Positions 9,840 through 23,050 of a stretch of DNA of 64,000 nucleotides are shown piece by piece. The stretch is from Telopea speciosissima. Its lineage: Eukaryota > Streptophyta > Magnoliopsida > Proteales > Proteaceae. The stretch's first letter is position 1. Each line of letters starts with the position of its first letter. The notes below the pieces were generated by a model, which saw nothing but the letters and a program-made list of their open reading frames with translations, was not told where the DNA came from and made no database searches. The stretch spans positions 10,303,568-10,367,567 of the forward strand of contig NC_057925.1 in the NCBI RefSeq assembly GCF_018873765.1. The letters are read 5' to 3'. The position numbers were made by a program, and so were the translations under genes.

Positions 9840-11650
9840 ATGTGAACCGAAATTAAATAAATTATAAATTAAAATTGCAAATCGTTTTTCAAAATCGGCA
9901 CTACCAACCGCATGTAAACTGGATGTGAACCGGATAATGAAAACCCAATAAAACCAAGTTGAGTTTGGATTCCAATCAATAATAGTTTCAAGAAAGATGC
10001 ATTTTGGTAAAATAGATTGACATACTGATGCACGAATGAAACGGAAGCAAGAGTGAGGCTGCCACACAACAAATGATGTCGTACAAAATGACAATCAATC
10101 TCAATGTGCTTGGTAAATTCATGAAATACATCATTGTTGATTTGAGCAACACTCTTGTTGTCACAATATAGAGGTGTCGGAGATGAGAAAGAGACACTCA
10201 TATCTTGAAGAAACCAACGAAGTCAAGTAAGTTCAGGAATTGCATCAACAAGAGCATGACACTCGGCTTTGGTGAGCTAGAACGAGCAAGAACACTTTCT
10301 CACTACGGCAAGAGACAGTAGAGTTTCCAAAGGAGAAACAATAGCCCATTGTAGAATGTCAATTAATAGCATCACCTGCCCAATCAACATCAAAATAGAC
10401 CGTCAACTCAAGAATGGAGCAAGAGGAGTATAGTAAGCCATAGAGGAGAGTGCCCTTGATGTAGTGAATAATCCGAAGAACTGAGCAAAATGCATGGATC
10501 ATGGGGCAGTCATGAATTTACTAATAAGATGAACAACATAGGCGATGTCAAGACGAGTGAATGTCAAATACACAAGGCTACCGACAAGCTGACGGCAGAG
10601 AATAGCATCGGCGAGAGGTTCTCCATTAGTTGCTCATCTATTGGTGTTGATATTAAGAGGATGTTATCTGTTTTGTTATCGATCCCTGCACCGGACAATA
10701 AATCAAAGACATATTTGGCCTGAGACAAGAAATATCCATCAATGGTAGAAGAAATTTCAAGACAAAAAGACAATATTATTGTAGAGGATCAAAATCTTTC
10801 ATCTCAAAGAGTTTTAAGTACTAGATCCCTGCAATATCTACCCCCTATAATGAGCATATTATCCATATAAATAAAAGTATAGCCCTAGAAGCAGTACGAC
10901 AAATAAAAAGTGCATTGTCATGAGGTCTCAATGAAAAACCGATATCAAAGATTGTGGAATTGCAATTGGCAAACCAGGCATGAAGAGTTTGTCTAAATTC
11001 GTATAAATCATGTCTTAAACAACACACTTGATGAGGGATATAAAGATATACTAGAGTAGGGATCATGTACACATCTTTCTGGAAATCATTTAGGAAGGCA
11101 TTGTTCACATCCATCTGAAAAAGGACCATTGATAGACAACTACTACAACAATGAAGGTTCGAACAAAGGTCAACTGGGCAACAAGAGAAAAAGTCTCTTT
11201 ATAGTCAATACCATATTCCAGATTATGTCCTTTTATAACTAGTCGAGCCTTGTATTGTTCAATTGATCCATCAGACTGAGCCTTGATCCTATACACCCGC
11301 TTACATTCAACTGCATTTTTATCAACGAGTAGATCCCCCCAAATCCAGGTATTAGTCTTATGGAGGGCATCAAGCTCATCTGTTGTTGCTTTCTACCATT
11401 GAGGATTAATTGACGCCTCAAGGAAGGAAGTAGATTCATGTAAAGAAAATAGGGAAAAAAATAACAATGAAAATCACGAAGACGGATAGGATGTTGTCTT
11501 ACCCGATTGGGATAGCAATGAGAAGATTTGGTAGAGGAATCCATAGATGGGTCAATACAATTGGATCGGAGACAAGTAGACGACAAGTTTGTAGCTATTG
11601 AGTCTTAGGCGAAGCAATAACAAGAGAATCAAGAGCAGTTGGAGTGATGA
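9840..11650 (-). pseudogene. Ty1-copia pol remnant (reverse transcriptase to RNase H)
   Basis: Minus-strand fragments read in copia order from right to left. The reverse transcriptase start (VYRIKAQSDGSIEQYKARLV) is at about 11.3-11.1 kb and the DVNNAFL block at about 11.1 kb. The active-site block is degraded to YMDN near 10.86 kb, followed by a KYVFDLL block near 10.7 kb. The RNase H C-terminus (CDNKSVAQI, TKHIEIDCHFVRHHL) is at 10.2-9.9 kb. Several frame changes and stops are present. No LTR, gag or integrase was recognised nearby, so this is an old truncated copy. Confidence 0.85.
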
Positions 11651-13423
11651 TAGGAATGTCAGGGTCATGAATTAGTGGAGGAGAGATATCAAGTGAATCG
11701 GAAGGAGGAAAAATAAGTCAATATCATCAACACAAAAAAAAACTAACTTGTCACTAGATGCCAAAAACCGAAGGCGAGAATATAAAGACATCGGATTTTA
11801 TCTTCCTTTTAGGAGGAGAGAGAGAGAGAGAGAATATAAAGCTTGAGTCGTCACCTAAATTAAGGTCTATGACTCATAATCTTAATTGTAAGTATGACTT
11901 TCAATGGAGACATAGGTCAAATCAAACAATGGGAATTTTTTCATGTCGCCAAAACAAATGGAACCTTCAAAAACAAAATTCCTTGGTTTTGCTTGACAAT
12001 GAATGGCCCTCCAAGCAAAAACTTATGAAACAAAGAAAGGATAGCACAATGGTGTAGCTGTCTTAAAATTTAAGGACCGAAAAAGCTGCCATTTAACGTG
12101 AAATGAATTCATGAATCTGAAGACCATACTAGAACCCAGCCAAACTTTTAAACACATGATTACACCCTTGAAATGCAAAAACACACACATACAAGCACAA
12201 GAAAAGAGAGAATACAAAAGGGCAAAAATAAAACAATTGAAAGGAAAGAAACCATCTTGTAGAGAAAGCCTACACATGTTTCTCCCCATTTTTTCTTTCT
12301 CTTAAGATGATGAGGAGCATTCTTTTAGTTTTTTGTTCCGTGTGTGGATCTTGTTGGAGAGAAAATAAAAAACAAATAGAAAAATAAGAGAAAAGTTAGG
12401 AGAGAGTAGAGATTTGGCTTTACGGATGAAGTCGGACGTTCTTGCGCAATTGAGAGGCCACAAATTAAATTAATAATTTTTTTGTTCTCTTTCTACCTCT
12501 TCATTCATCAATAAATACAGGGATAATCCTCACTACCCACTTCCCCACTCCTACAATTTCTCCCTACAACTCATCCCACTTTTAATAACTACATATAATA
12601 ACTAACCACAATCTCATACATACATTTCATTAATAATAACTAACCATAATCACAAGTAACCAAACCTAAGCAAAATCCGTCACATAATATTTTTCATCGT
12701 GACCTTTACTGAAAAAGATGTCTACAACAAAACTAATAGAAGTTACGCATAATATCATAGACTAGTGCCTGAAATTCCTTAAATTTGGTTTTCAACAAAA
12801 TGTGCAGTCTCTCCTAACACTTACATCAACCTAATTTTTAACCTAAACACCATTGGAAATTTAATTTCACTTCACTTCTACTAATAGAAAAATTCTCATT
12901 GGGTGATATCTTAATTAATAAAATCAACTCCTGATTTCTCTATGTTGTCATATTTTTTTTCTCTCCTACTTACACTTTACATCAACATTTTTTTGGGGGA
13001 GGGGGGTTGGCAAATCATTTCACATCAACCTTATTTTTAACCTAAACACCAATGAAAATTTTATTTCACTTCTACACAGCATAAACAAACAATAGAACAA
13101 TCAAAAAAAAAAAAAAAAAAAAAAAACATTCACAACCATTTTGAGTAACGTTACTTGATAGTAACTACCCGAAGGATGTCCTCATTCTTTTGCAATTTTG
13201 TCCTCTGTGAATAGAAAATTAGTATCAGAGCTTTCTCAAAGCCATAGTAAAATCAGGTCATTCTTTCTTCCGAAGAAAATTTCATCATTTTACAGTGCTC
13301 CTGTCCGTTCTCAGTCATAAAGAAACAACAATTAGAACCATGTGGCTATACAATAATTACATAGCCATTACCAGCCAAGTCCGACGTTTTCTTGTGAAAA
13401 CCAAAATATAATAACTTACTCGG
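11651..13423. other. Intergenic stretch between copia remnant and TRAUCO
   Basis: No gene recognised. It contains a GA run at about 11816-11833, an imperfect direct repeat of about 55 bp (CATCAACCTAATTTTTAACC at 12826 and a close copy at 13024), a GGGGGAGGGGGG tract near 12996 and an A-run at about 13104-13127. The TRAUCO 3' UTR should lie in its right end. Confidence 0.55.
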
Positions 13424-16400
13424 CTAACTTTTCTTCTCCTCGGAAGCACCATTCTCAACAGTGCTGTCAAACCCATGATATAGAACTTCAATCATGGGTC
13501 GGGGTAGTGGACGGTCTTTGAAGTCCTCGGGGAAGCATTCAAATTCAGGGCCAAAATTGAACCTGACCATACAGTTGGGCTGGTTGGGGAGTGTGTACAT
13601 GGAAGCAGCAGGGTAGTAGCGTCCCCCACACAGATCCTTGAAAGCAGCACCTTGGCATACTCCATTCTTGAAAAAAGATATCTCACTTCCTGCAGAGCAA
13701 CACCAGCATTTGTTAAGAACCCACCAAAAGGTTGATTGAAAAGATGATCATCCTTCACTTTAAAGCTGACAAGATGTAACAAATTCTCATCAAACACTAG
13801 GAGACAAAAATATCCCTGAGAAAGATGGTGCTCCAAATTTTCCTCTATGGGCAAATAGTGACTATAATATAGCTAGTAGCAGTTTTACATCATCATTAAT
13901 TTTGGGTTTGGTAAACTAATTTGCTCACAGAAAAAAATGGAAGACCATGAACTATTGTTGGTGTTGCTAAAATATTTTTTGCCCGATATTCTTACATTCA
14001 TAACTAGAGATGAACAAAGTACAATTAATATGCTTAATAAAATGGGAAGTCACATTGAAAGTCAAAAGCCTTAGAAAAGATTACCTAGTTACCTACTCCA
14101 GATGTGCTAGACACAGCTGGTGAATTGGAAAGAGATGTGGCTGATAGTGACCCTTGAAATAAGATGTCCAACTTTGTAGCCATTCTCCAGAAGTGGGAAG
14201 ATCTTCAAAAACTCCCAACCATATCCAACAATAGTTGATGAAGAACTCCCTCTACCAATATTTATTAAACCCAAGTTCAATAGAATAGTTCAAGTACTGG
14301 TGTAGAGACATGATGTCTATCCAGGACACATCCCCAATTTAGTTGGGTTTGATATATGTTAATAATCCCATGCCTAAGCTTTATCAGGAGGCCCAAGTAG
14401 TGTCTCACTAAGCAGCAGCTCACACCACCCAGACAGCGGATGAATTCTATTGTTCTTTTAAGGAGAAAAGAAGCCTAGAAAGGAAAGACTCAACTGACCG
14501 ACTACGACAGCCTAAATTACCAGAATATAGCCCAAACAGGCCAACTCTCAGTAACACATGAATATCCCAATTAAAGAAGAATTTAATGCAGTGAAAGCTG
14601 AGTATACTAAATATAGAAGGGAATGTACATCCTCAATAATTCAATCAGTAGTCAGACTTCATTTCTGCGAACATTGAATTTATTCTGTTCCAAAGATACT
14701 GACAAATAGGAAAAAGAAGCAACCTCCAACTTTCAATCAATGGATCAGTTAGGACTGACTATATGTTTGTGTAACCTCTGTCTTTAATTAGATTTGTTAA
14801 ATAAAAATAAATAAATAAACCTAAATTGTTCACGTGTTCTACTTTTACATTTGGAGAAAAGATCAAGAATCTAGCAAGAGATAGAGACAACACTTCACAA
14901 ACCTTAAATAAAGATCTTCACTTCAGGAAATGATACTTCCATTTTAAAAGAGCGTACAAGGTTAAACCTCATCAGCTATGTTAGGAGGGTGCCTCTTAAT
15001 TCAGAGTTTTGCAGTGCTGGACAGAAACCAAAACTTCTTTCTTGTATATAAGCCAATATGATTTTTTTTAATAGGTCAATATGTTTTCAAAGTATGCACT
15101 GCATAAAGCACCACTTTCCACCTCCTTGTTGATTGTTACCTTGGTCATCCTAATGAATCACTGTTAATTTCCAATTAGCCAATCCCAGACTGATGCCTAA
15201 AGGAACCAAATACAAAAGCACAGACAACACCAACCTCATAAGAAACAGAAATGCTCTAAACAAATCACATCATTCAAGATTCAAGACTTTATACTGCAAA
15301 ATAAAATTGTAAGATAAGATGGTAAATACAGCAACTTTGATTACTGTGAAACACAAGAAAGAGGAAAAATCTACCACTCCAAGCAACCAACCAAGCATTC
15401 AAATTGGCACCTAGAAAACCCTCAAATTCACTCTCCCTGGTGCTTCATGAATGTCAAGATATTTCCAAGGCGGCACCCAAATGGCACACTGGAAACTAGA
15501 ACAGATTGTCAAGTAATATTAATCCATCAGTAACTGATCTTGGAATGTCAATACGGTTGAGTGGTTACCCTCCGTTAGAAATGAAAACCTATAAATCTCA
15601 TCCAAACATATGAGACCTTATGGGAGGTGCAATATAAGCAGCTTCAACGCACTTCAAACTCTGCCATACACCACAGATAATAGATCACCTTAAAGCAAGC
15701 TAATTAAACCAGGCCTGAAATAAAACAAGTACAAAAAAGCTATATCAACTAAAAACTAGTCAGAAGAGTTGTGAAGCAATAGTTACTTCATTTTATGTTG
15801 TCTACTACCAATGCTACTACAAGTATATGCCAAATTCATCCATTTCTAATTAAAGCCAGCATAATTCTTATCAACTAGCAGGCCTTCCCCCCAGTGTAAA
15901 CTATATATCTATGACCTTTTGGGATCCAAAGACTAGAAGGTTTGGGAAGGGGGAAAAAAATAGCAGGGTTCAGGAGCTTAAAAGGAGCTAAGGTCAAATA
16001 CACATAGTACTTACAAAACCATTTTTCTATTATTCGTCATTGATTTAGTACTAACTATTAGGACATTCCCCTACAGTGAATGACAGTCCAGTGATTGAAT
16101 GCGAAGAAGTAAGCAAGGTCAAAAAGAAATTGGAGAGGAAGTAAGGTCACTCTAATAGCATGTTTGACACCTTTTCTCTACAACATAATATTATTCTTTC
16201 TATTCTGGCTATGGAAAAAAAATTGGGATTCTAGGAAATGTATTCTCAAGAAACGACCTTGGTGAAAAGAAGTATGCCTTCTCTGTAGACCAGGTGGACA
16301 GATTTACGACCAGTGAGAGTGATGAACTGAGTTCTTCTAACGAGGAACGGATAGGGACAAAGTAGCTTTTGGTTGCTTACAATTGAAAGTTAATATGATG

Positions 16401-19400
16401 GTGGATCACATAAGAGGGAGAGTTAAAATGGACTACCAAAAAAAAATCTAAAACTAGAAAAGAAAAATTCAGGGCGGTCATTTCGCCCACCCCCATGTGT
16501 CTGAGCACATCCTGCGCCCCCAGTGCAGAGAACATTTTCCCATATATATAGTATCAAACTGACTCATTTTGATTTTTTTTTGGCGGGTGGTGTTGCCATG
16601 TCAATTCTTAACTTGAGACTATCCTCATATCTCATGTTAGAATTTTAAGGTTATAAACCCTCAAGTGAACAAAAGAAAAAGACAACGGATCAGGGTGAAC
16701 AAAAGAAAAATACGACAGATCAGGGTCACTGAACAAACATAAATAAGAGAAAGAAGGGAAGGAAAGGGAGGAAAGGAAACTCTTTAACAGTTTAGTCACC
16801 ATTATACATAAAGTGAATACACAAGCAAATGAAAAGCTCCATTTCATTTTGAACCACATATATGATGCATAACCATCCCAATCATAAGTGATGCATAAGC
16901 CTCTTTATAATGCACCAAGGATACTGATCCTTGGCATGAGACCTCTTATTACCAGATCTTGACAAACCCAAGACTTAACCACTTGCCAATGACATAAAAA
17001 AGTTAAATGATGTATATCAAAGGTTCCAACAGCATTACACTCATAAGAAGAAGAGACAGCCAACAGCAGCAGCCTTTAAGCCCCATACGGCCAGCATTAT
17101 AGCTCCATCAAGCCCAGCACTTCTAAGCCACTTGTGGCTTAAGTTTTAGGCCCAATTAATGGGCCAGGTCAGGGCCCATTAAGGCCGCTTTATCATGTCT
17201 TGCGTAGGAAGTTTAGTAGAATCTTTTACATATTTGTTTCTACTTTAGTTGTTGTTGTTAAGAATACCACATATTAGTTACTATTTTGTAAGTTCTGGAC
17301 TACTTTTATTTTTGTAACAGTGACTAGTACAATTAATAAGAAAAGAGGGCAGAATAAACCCATGACTTTGATAATCAAAACTATGTTGCTCGCTACAATT
17401 TTCTATGTGATACAGGTACTGTGAGAAGCAGATGTTGATTTTGGTGTGATGCTAGACAGCTAGAGGGAAACTGGTTGAAGGTAGGTTGGGACATCCAAGC
17501 TATATTCCTTCTTCTTCTCTTACTCTCCATCTTGGCTGCGATTCCAGTAAGATCTTCCAAGTTTTATTTCAATTTTTTTGCTGTTACTACTTTTCTGTTC
17601 TGTTGGATTTCATCACCACTCCATTTTTTATGATGAGGTTGAAGTTGAACAGTTGTTGAATAATCTCAGATTTCCAGCAGTAAACCAGACCTGAAGCTCC
17701 TTTGTTTCTGGTTTTTCCTGTTCTGATTTGGGTTATCATTATTATACCATCTGACTTTCAGATCTGGATAGTAGTTTGGAAGATTGATCACTGCTCCCAG
17801 GGGTGTACTCGACTGGAGTTTTGAGACTTTTTGGCCTGTGGATTGATGAATAACAGCTGCTAATATTGTGAACTGCTGATCTGGGGTACTTAGCCACTGG
17901 ATTGGTTTGCTTTTTATATATGATGAACTACTCATGGAGTACTGGTTACATTCATGTTTCCATGTTGTTTTGCAACATGGATTATGAGATAAAGTACTGT
18001 TTCTAAATCTGAACACTATTTCTATTCCAATTACTTGTTAAAACTTGAAATCCATCCACCCCATCAAAAAAAAAATATAACTTGAGATCTGACCATTGGA
18101 TCTTCAACTTGTTTTGAGGGTTTGAAGTACTGCTGGTTTCCATCAATTGGACTGAATTTGGGGGTATTCTAAACGTAGATTGGGGTAACTGTGGTGATAA
18201 TTTGCTGCTCATGAATCACAAGTTCCTGTTGTGGATGGGATAGTAACCTAGTTGTTGCTGGGTAGTTATACCAGAAGTTATGGTTCCTCCAGACAGCAAG
18301 AAAGACACGCTGTTTCTATGATATGAAGGCATTCACCATCCAGATTAAAGGGGGGGGGGGGGGGGGGGGAGGAAAGAAACGTAAACACAACCATATCTAC
18401 TTTTGGAGAATATTCTGAACAAAATAAGATCTTTATTTGATGAATGACAACCTTATTCATAAGAACAGAATATATTATAACAACAATAGATGACAGCTCC
18501 CGACCACCTAGACTAATAAGAAAAACAGTAAAGAAAACAAACAGGCGAGCAAACATAAGCCATCCCACATTAAAACACCATAGAGAATAGTCTTCCCAAA
18601 CCACAATACTAGGCCTCACAACTCATTGTGTAGCCAGCTCATTTGCCAAAGAATTAACCTATGGTCTCCAGTGAAACAAAACAATAGCTGACAAAATCAT
18701 ACAGTGAATGTGTCTGACAAGATGAGAAAATCTCCAATATTCGTAAACTATCCTATCAGAATTGTTGAGTTGCCTTCAACCATGATATTGCATAAGGCTC
18801 AACTGATGGAGATATCCAACCAATTTCAGAAGGAGAGGGGCTCAGCCTTCACTGAGTCGCCCTCCCCAATTGGACCAGAGTAGAGCAGAGAATGTTCCCT
18901 GCATTATCAAGAGCTTAATAACTCTCTCCACAAATAAAGAGATCACTTATTGATCTTCAGCCTCAGAGTAAAGGTGGTTTGGAGTTTCTCACTCACAGAG
19001 TTATAGTTCACTCTGTTTACCTTAATATTTCTTCACCATCTTAACCCCTCTCAAATTCATTTGGAGACAGTCTATAAACTTGTGCATCTTTGATGGGGAT
19101 ATTGATATCTCCACATCAAAGACTGCAAGGTTTTAGAAATGAACAAACTCAAAGACAGCATGAACAGTTAAAAAGTGGTCCTAAATTTCCTCAATGAAGT
19201 AACTTCAAGGGCAGTCAAAAGCCTTCTACAATCTATGAACTATGGAGATGAAGATCTTAATAACTATAGAGTCTGCATGTTAAAGACTTAGGCTACACCA
19301 TCAATTAAGCTTTAGGATAATTGCAAATCTAGATCCATCCAATTTCACAGCTTCAATAAATACATGCATGCCGCATGTATATGTCTAGGGGAGAGTAGAT

Positions 19401-22140
19401 ATAGGTATAGGTAAATTGATTGACTGATTAATTGATGGAGAAACACACACAGAGGAAGCAGTATAGACACACAAGTGTCGTTAAGCAAGGATATCAAGTA
19501 GGCCCTTTTACCCCCTCCTAGATCACATGCTCTATTTTGTTCCTTCTATTTCCTGAAGTTTTGAGGTGCCCAAGTCACCAGGCAACACTGCCAAGGCATT
19601 CTGATAACACTGTCTGAAAGAGAATTTTCATTTAATCATTTTACACATTGTTGGACTTAAGTCACCAAATTACATTCTTGGAACTCTTCCCAGGAACAAA
19701 ACAACAAATAAATAGAAAAAAGTGCAAAACCACCAAATTAAGTCCATAACATGAGCCCTCTTAAACCATATCACGCGGTAAGTTGGAAGATAAAGCTTCT
19801 ATAAATATTGGTGACAATTTTAGAATATTGTTAGTACTTGTATAACTTATTATTTTCTTTTTGTTTCCTCTCTATTAAAAGTAAACATGGAAAATCAATG
19901 GATAGTGGATGGGATCCAGTTAACCATTAGGAGTGAGGTGAGATAACTACTTGAGATTAGGATAGTGGGATTAGGATAACTACTGTTGTAAGTGCTATGC
20001 AACATCTCCAGCAGCAGGTACTTGTGGTTTGGCACTCCTAATCAGCCTATCTCTTATTCATCTCTTATTATCTATTTCTTCTCACCTTCTTCTCATCTTA
20101 AGATAGCGAAGCGAGGGAAAACTCTGCACATACCAGCCTTAAATTGAATTTGTCAACAGGCAACAGACTCCAGTATCAATGGATATCAAACTCCACAACT
20201 TTACATGGACTTGAGGGAGTTGAAGCATGGAAACAAGGATCCAGCCCTGAGTTGCCCAAGCATCTCCACCTGATATAGTGCAAATCACGGCAAAAAAAGG
20301 CATTATATGGCAAAAAAACTGAAATAGATTAATTTAGGTATCAAATGTTTACATTTCAAAATTTTCAGAATAAGAAATTGACCCACTTTTTAAATTATTC
20401 TTATCAAAGTTCTGCAAACGATTCCGACATTCCGTATTTTTTGGCCCAAATAATTCACAGGGGCCATTTTTTGGAGTTCAGAATTTTCAGACTAAATTGT
20501 TTGTGGAGTCTCTGGAAAAAAAAACCCACAACTTTTTCAAGCAGGGGTATTCTGACTTGAAGTCACTTGCTAGTTGAAAATTAAATTCCACTCCTCATGA
20601 GAATAAAAAAATAGAATATGTAAGACCAGTAACGTGTAGAAGCATCAATATAAGCCCCACGATACCAAACTAGTATAGCATTCACCATAGAAGAAAGAGG
20701 GGCAGGGTGAAAAAAAAACAGAATAAAAGAAGAATCAGCATAAGTTTCTTCAATTCTCATAGAAATAAACCAAGCACAGTGAGCAAAAAATACAAGCATA
20801 GACTAGGTAAGCATTACTCAGCAAAAAACAACACAATACAATTAACAAAATACACCAGCAATGAACTAATATTCACATGAATGCTACAAAGAATTCTAAC
20901 CAAGAAAAGGGTTCAAAAATGAAGAACTACTACAATCTCCATTTCAACAACCAAATAGTTGAAAGAGATGTCATTCTGCAAGTAAAGCAATAGTTTCCTA
21001 CGTTGCATAGAACAGCAAAAAGAGGCCAAATATCAGAGAACAGCAAAATGCACAAAAAAAAAAGGGCCAATATACTACTCAGTTGCAAACAACATTATCA
21101 CTTCTGCCCACATTCGGTAATAGGTTGATCCCCAACTTACCCGGTACTACTTTGGGTGGATCTTCCTTCCCATCAGGGGCGCACGCATACTTCTGCCCCT
21201 TGTAAAAAACAAAATGCGGTGGTTTTGGGGCATATAAAGCTCCCTCAGGCAAATTAATGTAGCAACCAATAACATCCCCTTCCACATAGCCTTCTTCACC
21301 ATACTTCTCTCTCAGAGCCTTATGAATCTTACTCCCATCTATATCTCTATACCCAAAACTATTCCCATCGTACCCAACCGGCGCCTGCAAATCCCCCTTC
21401 TCCGTCGTCCACCCAAGCCTCGTATGACCAGTTTCCCCAAGCTTCGATACCTTAATTTCAAAATACCAAGCACCCTCAACAACCCCTCTCGTTGCCCTAA
21501 CCATTCGGTATCCTTTCGAACTCCCCGCAGACAAACGGTCGTCGCTGAGCTCAACTTTCTCAGCCTTGTAGACCTTGGAGAGGCAAATTTTGATGTCGGG
21601 TGTATCGTCGGTCTTGTCAGGGAACCGAGCCAATGGAGCTATAAAGACATTGTTTTCTGCAGTGACAGGGTTGGCATTGGATTTGCTCTTCTTCTTGTAC
21701 TTCCGTGATGATGTGCTCCAAACATTGTTGTTTTTCTTCTTGGCCTTCTTTATAGTCGTTGGCAACGCAGGTGCTGTTGGTGGGGTTAGCGTGATTATTT
21801 CCGGTGCCGCTTGCTCAGGTGGCATTGCTTCGGGGGCTTGGGAAATAAATGAAGAGAGGGGCTTTTGCTTCTTCTGCGGTGGATTTTCATTATCGTCGGA
21901 TATTGAGGTGGGTTTCGGTGATTGTTGGTCTTGTTCTTGGTGTAGGGTTTTCGAGGGTTCTTCGTCATTGTCGCCATCGGAGAGCTCCTCGGAGGCTTCT
22001 TGTTCCTGCTTTATATGGGTTTCTAAGTTATTTCCAGAAGGTTCAATGGTGACGGGTTGTGCTTCATTGACGAGTTCATTGTTGCTCCAATCTTCTTCAT
22101 CGTCATCGTCGTCCCTGTAAGCAGCTCTCAAGGTTTCCAT
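13424..22140 (-). CDS. TRO: TRAUCO / ASH2-like SPRY-domain protein (COMPASS subunit)
   Basis: Two exons on the minus strand, 22140-21141 (1000 nt) and 13689-13424 (266 nt), give a 421-residue product. The donor is GGTAAGTTG right after CCGG and the acceptor is CTGCAG. The phase-1 junction gives a continuous [11 protein letters not shown]. Residues 1-190 are acidic, low-complexity and lysine-rich. About residues 195-400 form the SPRY domain ([73 protein letters not shown]). The family is the plant ASH2L homologue, a core cofactor of nuclear H3K4 methyltransferase complexes with WDR5 and RBBP5 homologues. It is somewhat shorter than Arabidopsis TRAUCO, mostly in the N-terminal part. An ORF reading through the donor to 21079 is an artefact of the intron. 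The start is the first in-frame ATG. Confidence 0.93.
13690..21140 (-). other. 7.45-kb intron of TRAUCO
   Basis: The intron starts GTAAGT at 21140 and ends TGCAG at 13690. Apart from an L1-like fragment (18350-18990) and a 20-nt G run (18350-18369), I recognise little in it. There is a palindrome AATGGGCC...GGGCCCATT near 17158 and a piece at about 17040-17380 that resembles an LTR end but has no partner. Many short ORFs here have no family signature. Confidence 0.85.
18350..18990 (-). mobile_element. Probable L1-type LINE 3' fragment
   Basis: Minus-strand reading gives fragments of an RNase H-like C-terminus: a VEGNS block near 18775, then an [14 protein letters not shown] block near 18660-18625. 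Next comes a T-rich 3' untranslated-type region ending at the poly-C/poly-G tract. It is broken by stops. The match is weaker than for the other LINE tails in this window. Confidence 0.4.
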
Positions 22141-22383
22141 GACGGGGTTTGAAGGTGGAACCGTAAAGGTTTTTCTCAGTTTCTAATCCAGCAATGCTAT
22201 GAAAGATTGCTCTTTTATCTGCTGAGTTGTTCTTCCGAGTTACAAACTGTTTGAGCTTAGAGCGAAATGGAGAACAAACATGAAGCTTGCAGGAGACCAG
22301 ACACAACTAGGCCTTGCGCGGGAGAAGATCTGAATCCTTCAAAGGGGCTCGGCTCCCCTGTTTGGTAGTAGGGCTCATGGAGT

Positions 22384-22634
22384 CATGGTTCGTAATCCAG
22401 GGATCGGTCAAGACTGATACCGATTCGGATCGATCAAAAATATTAAAAAATTAATAAAAGCAGGAAATTTTTTCAAATAATCGATAAAATAAAGTCATAC
22501 GTATCGGATCGGAACAGGCGATCCAACCAAGTAGACCGATCCAAGGAATGATCCACTAATCGGGATCGGTTGGGACCAATACTGATCCGATCTGATGATA
22601 TTTTTACCGATCTAATCTGATACCTCAAACCATG
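22384..22634. mobile_element. GATCGG-rich element with CATGGTT ends
   Basis: CATGGTT (22384) and AACCATG (ending 22634) are inverted ends around about 250 bp dense in GATCGG, CGATCC and GATACC words. A related GATCGG-rich stretch lies at about 55925-56070. It is non-coding, and its superfamily is uncertain. It sits about 240 bp upstream of the TRAUCO start codon. Confidence 0.4.
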
Positions 22635-22683
22635 GTAGGGTTACAATCTTTTTGCCTTTATTGTTCATAAAGTTTAGAATAGG

Positions 22684-22960
22684 GGTGTAAGTTTGGCCCT
22701 GTCGGTCCAAACCCGCTCTGGCCTGCCCTGAGCCCAAACAGAGCCTGGGCTGAAATATCTTGGCCCCGAGGGCGGGTCAGGTCTGAAAATTTTTAACCCT
22801 GAGTCAAGATCGGGTTGGGTTAGGCTGAGCTTGGCCCGGTCCGGCCCGGCCCGGCCCGACCCGACCCAACCCTATTTTAAGTTATACTACAAAATATATA
22901 CCTAAACTGACCCGACCCGACCCTATGTTAAGTTATACTACAAAATATATACCTAGAAGG
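22684..22960. repeat. CCCGACCCGA-rich repeat with a 51-bp tandem unit
   Basis: GC-rich DNA made of GGCCCGGCCC and CCCGACCCGA words. It is followed by two copies of a unit containing CTATTTTAAGTTATACTACA (about 22868 and 22919) that share an AAAATATATACCTA tail. It is non-coding and lies just before the LINE. Confidence 0.6.
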
Positions 22961-23050
22961 TAATTCTTTGGTTTCTTTTTCTAGCTTTGCATATAACTAT
23001 CTTTACAGTTTATGATATATTTCTATCTCTTCATTGTTGTGTTTGTAGCT

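Noticed and set aside
13492-13854. A 120-codon minus-strand ORF overlapping the TRAUCO last exon
   Set aside because: It is in the wrong frame and runs through the splice acceptor. The correct frame from 13689 gives the conserved SPRY end.
16470-16520. A second hairpin similar to 6734-6781
   Set aside because: GGGCGGTCATTTCGCCC gives only a short stem and the rest does not pair.
21322-22120. Plus-strand ORFs of 128 and 181 codons
   Set aside because: They lie antisense to TRAUCO exon 1 and their composition mirrors its acidic and lysine-rich codons. No independent support.
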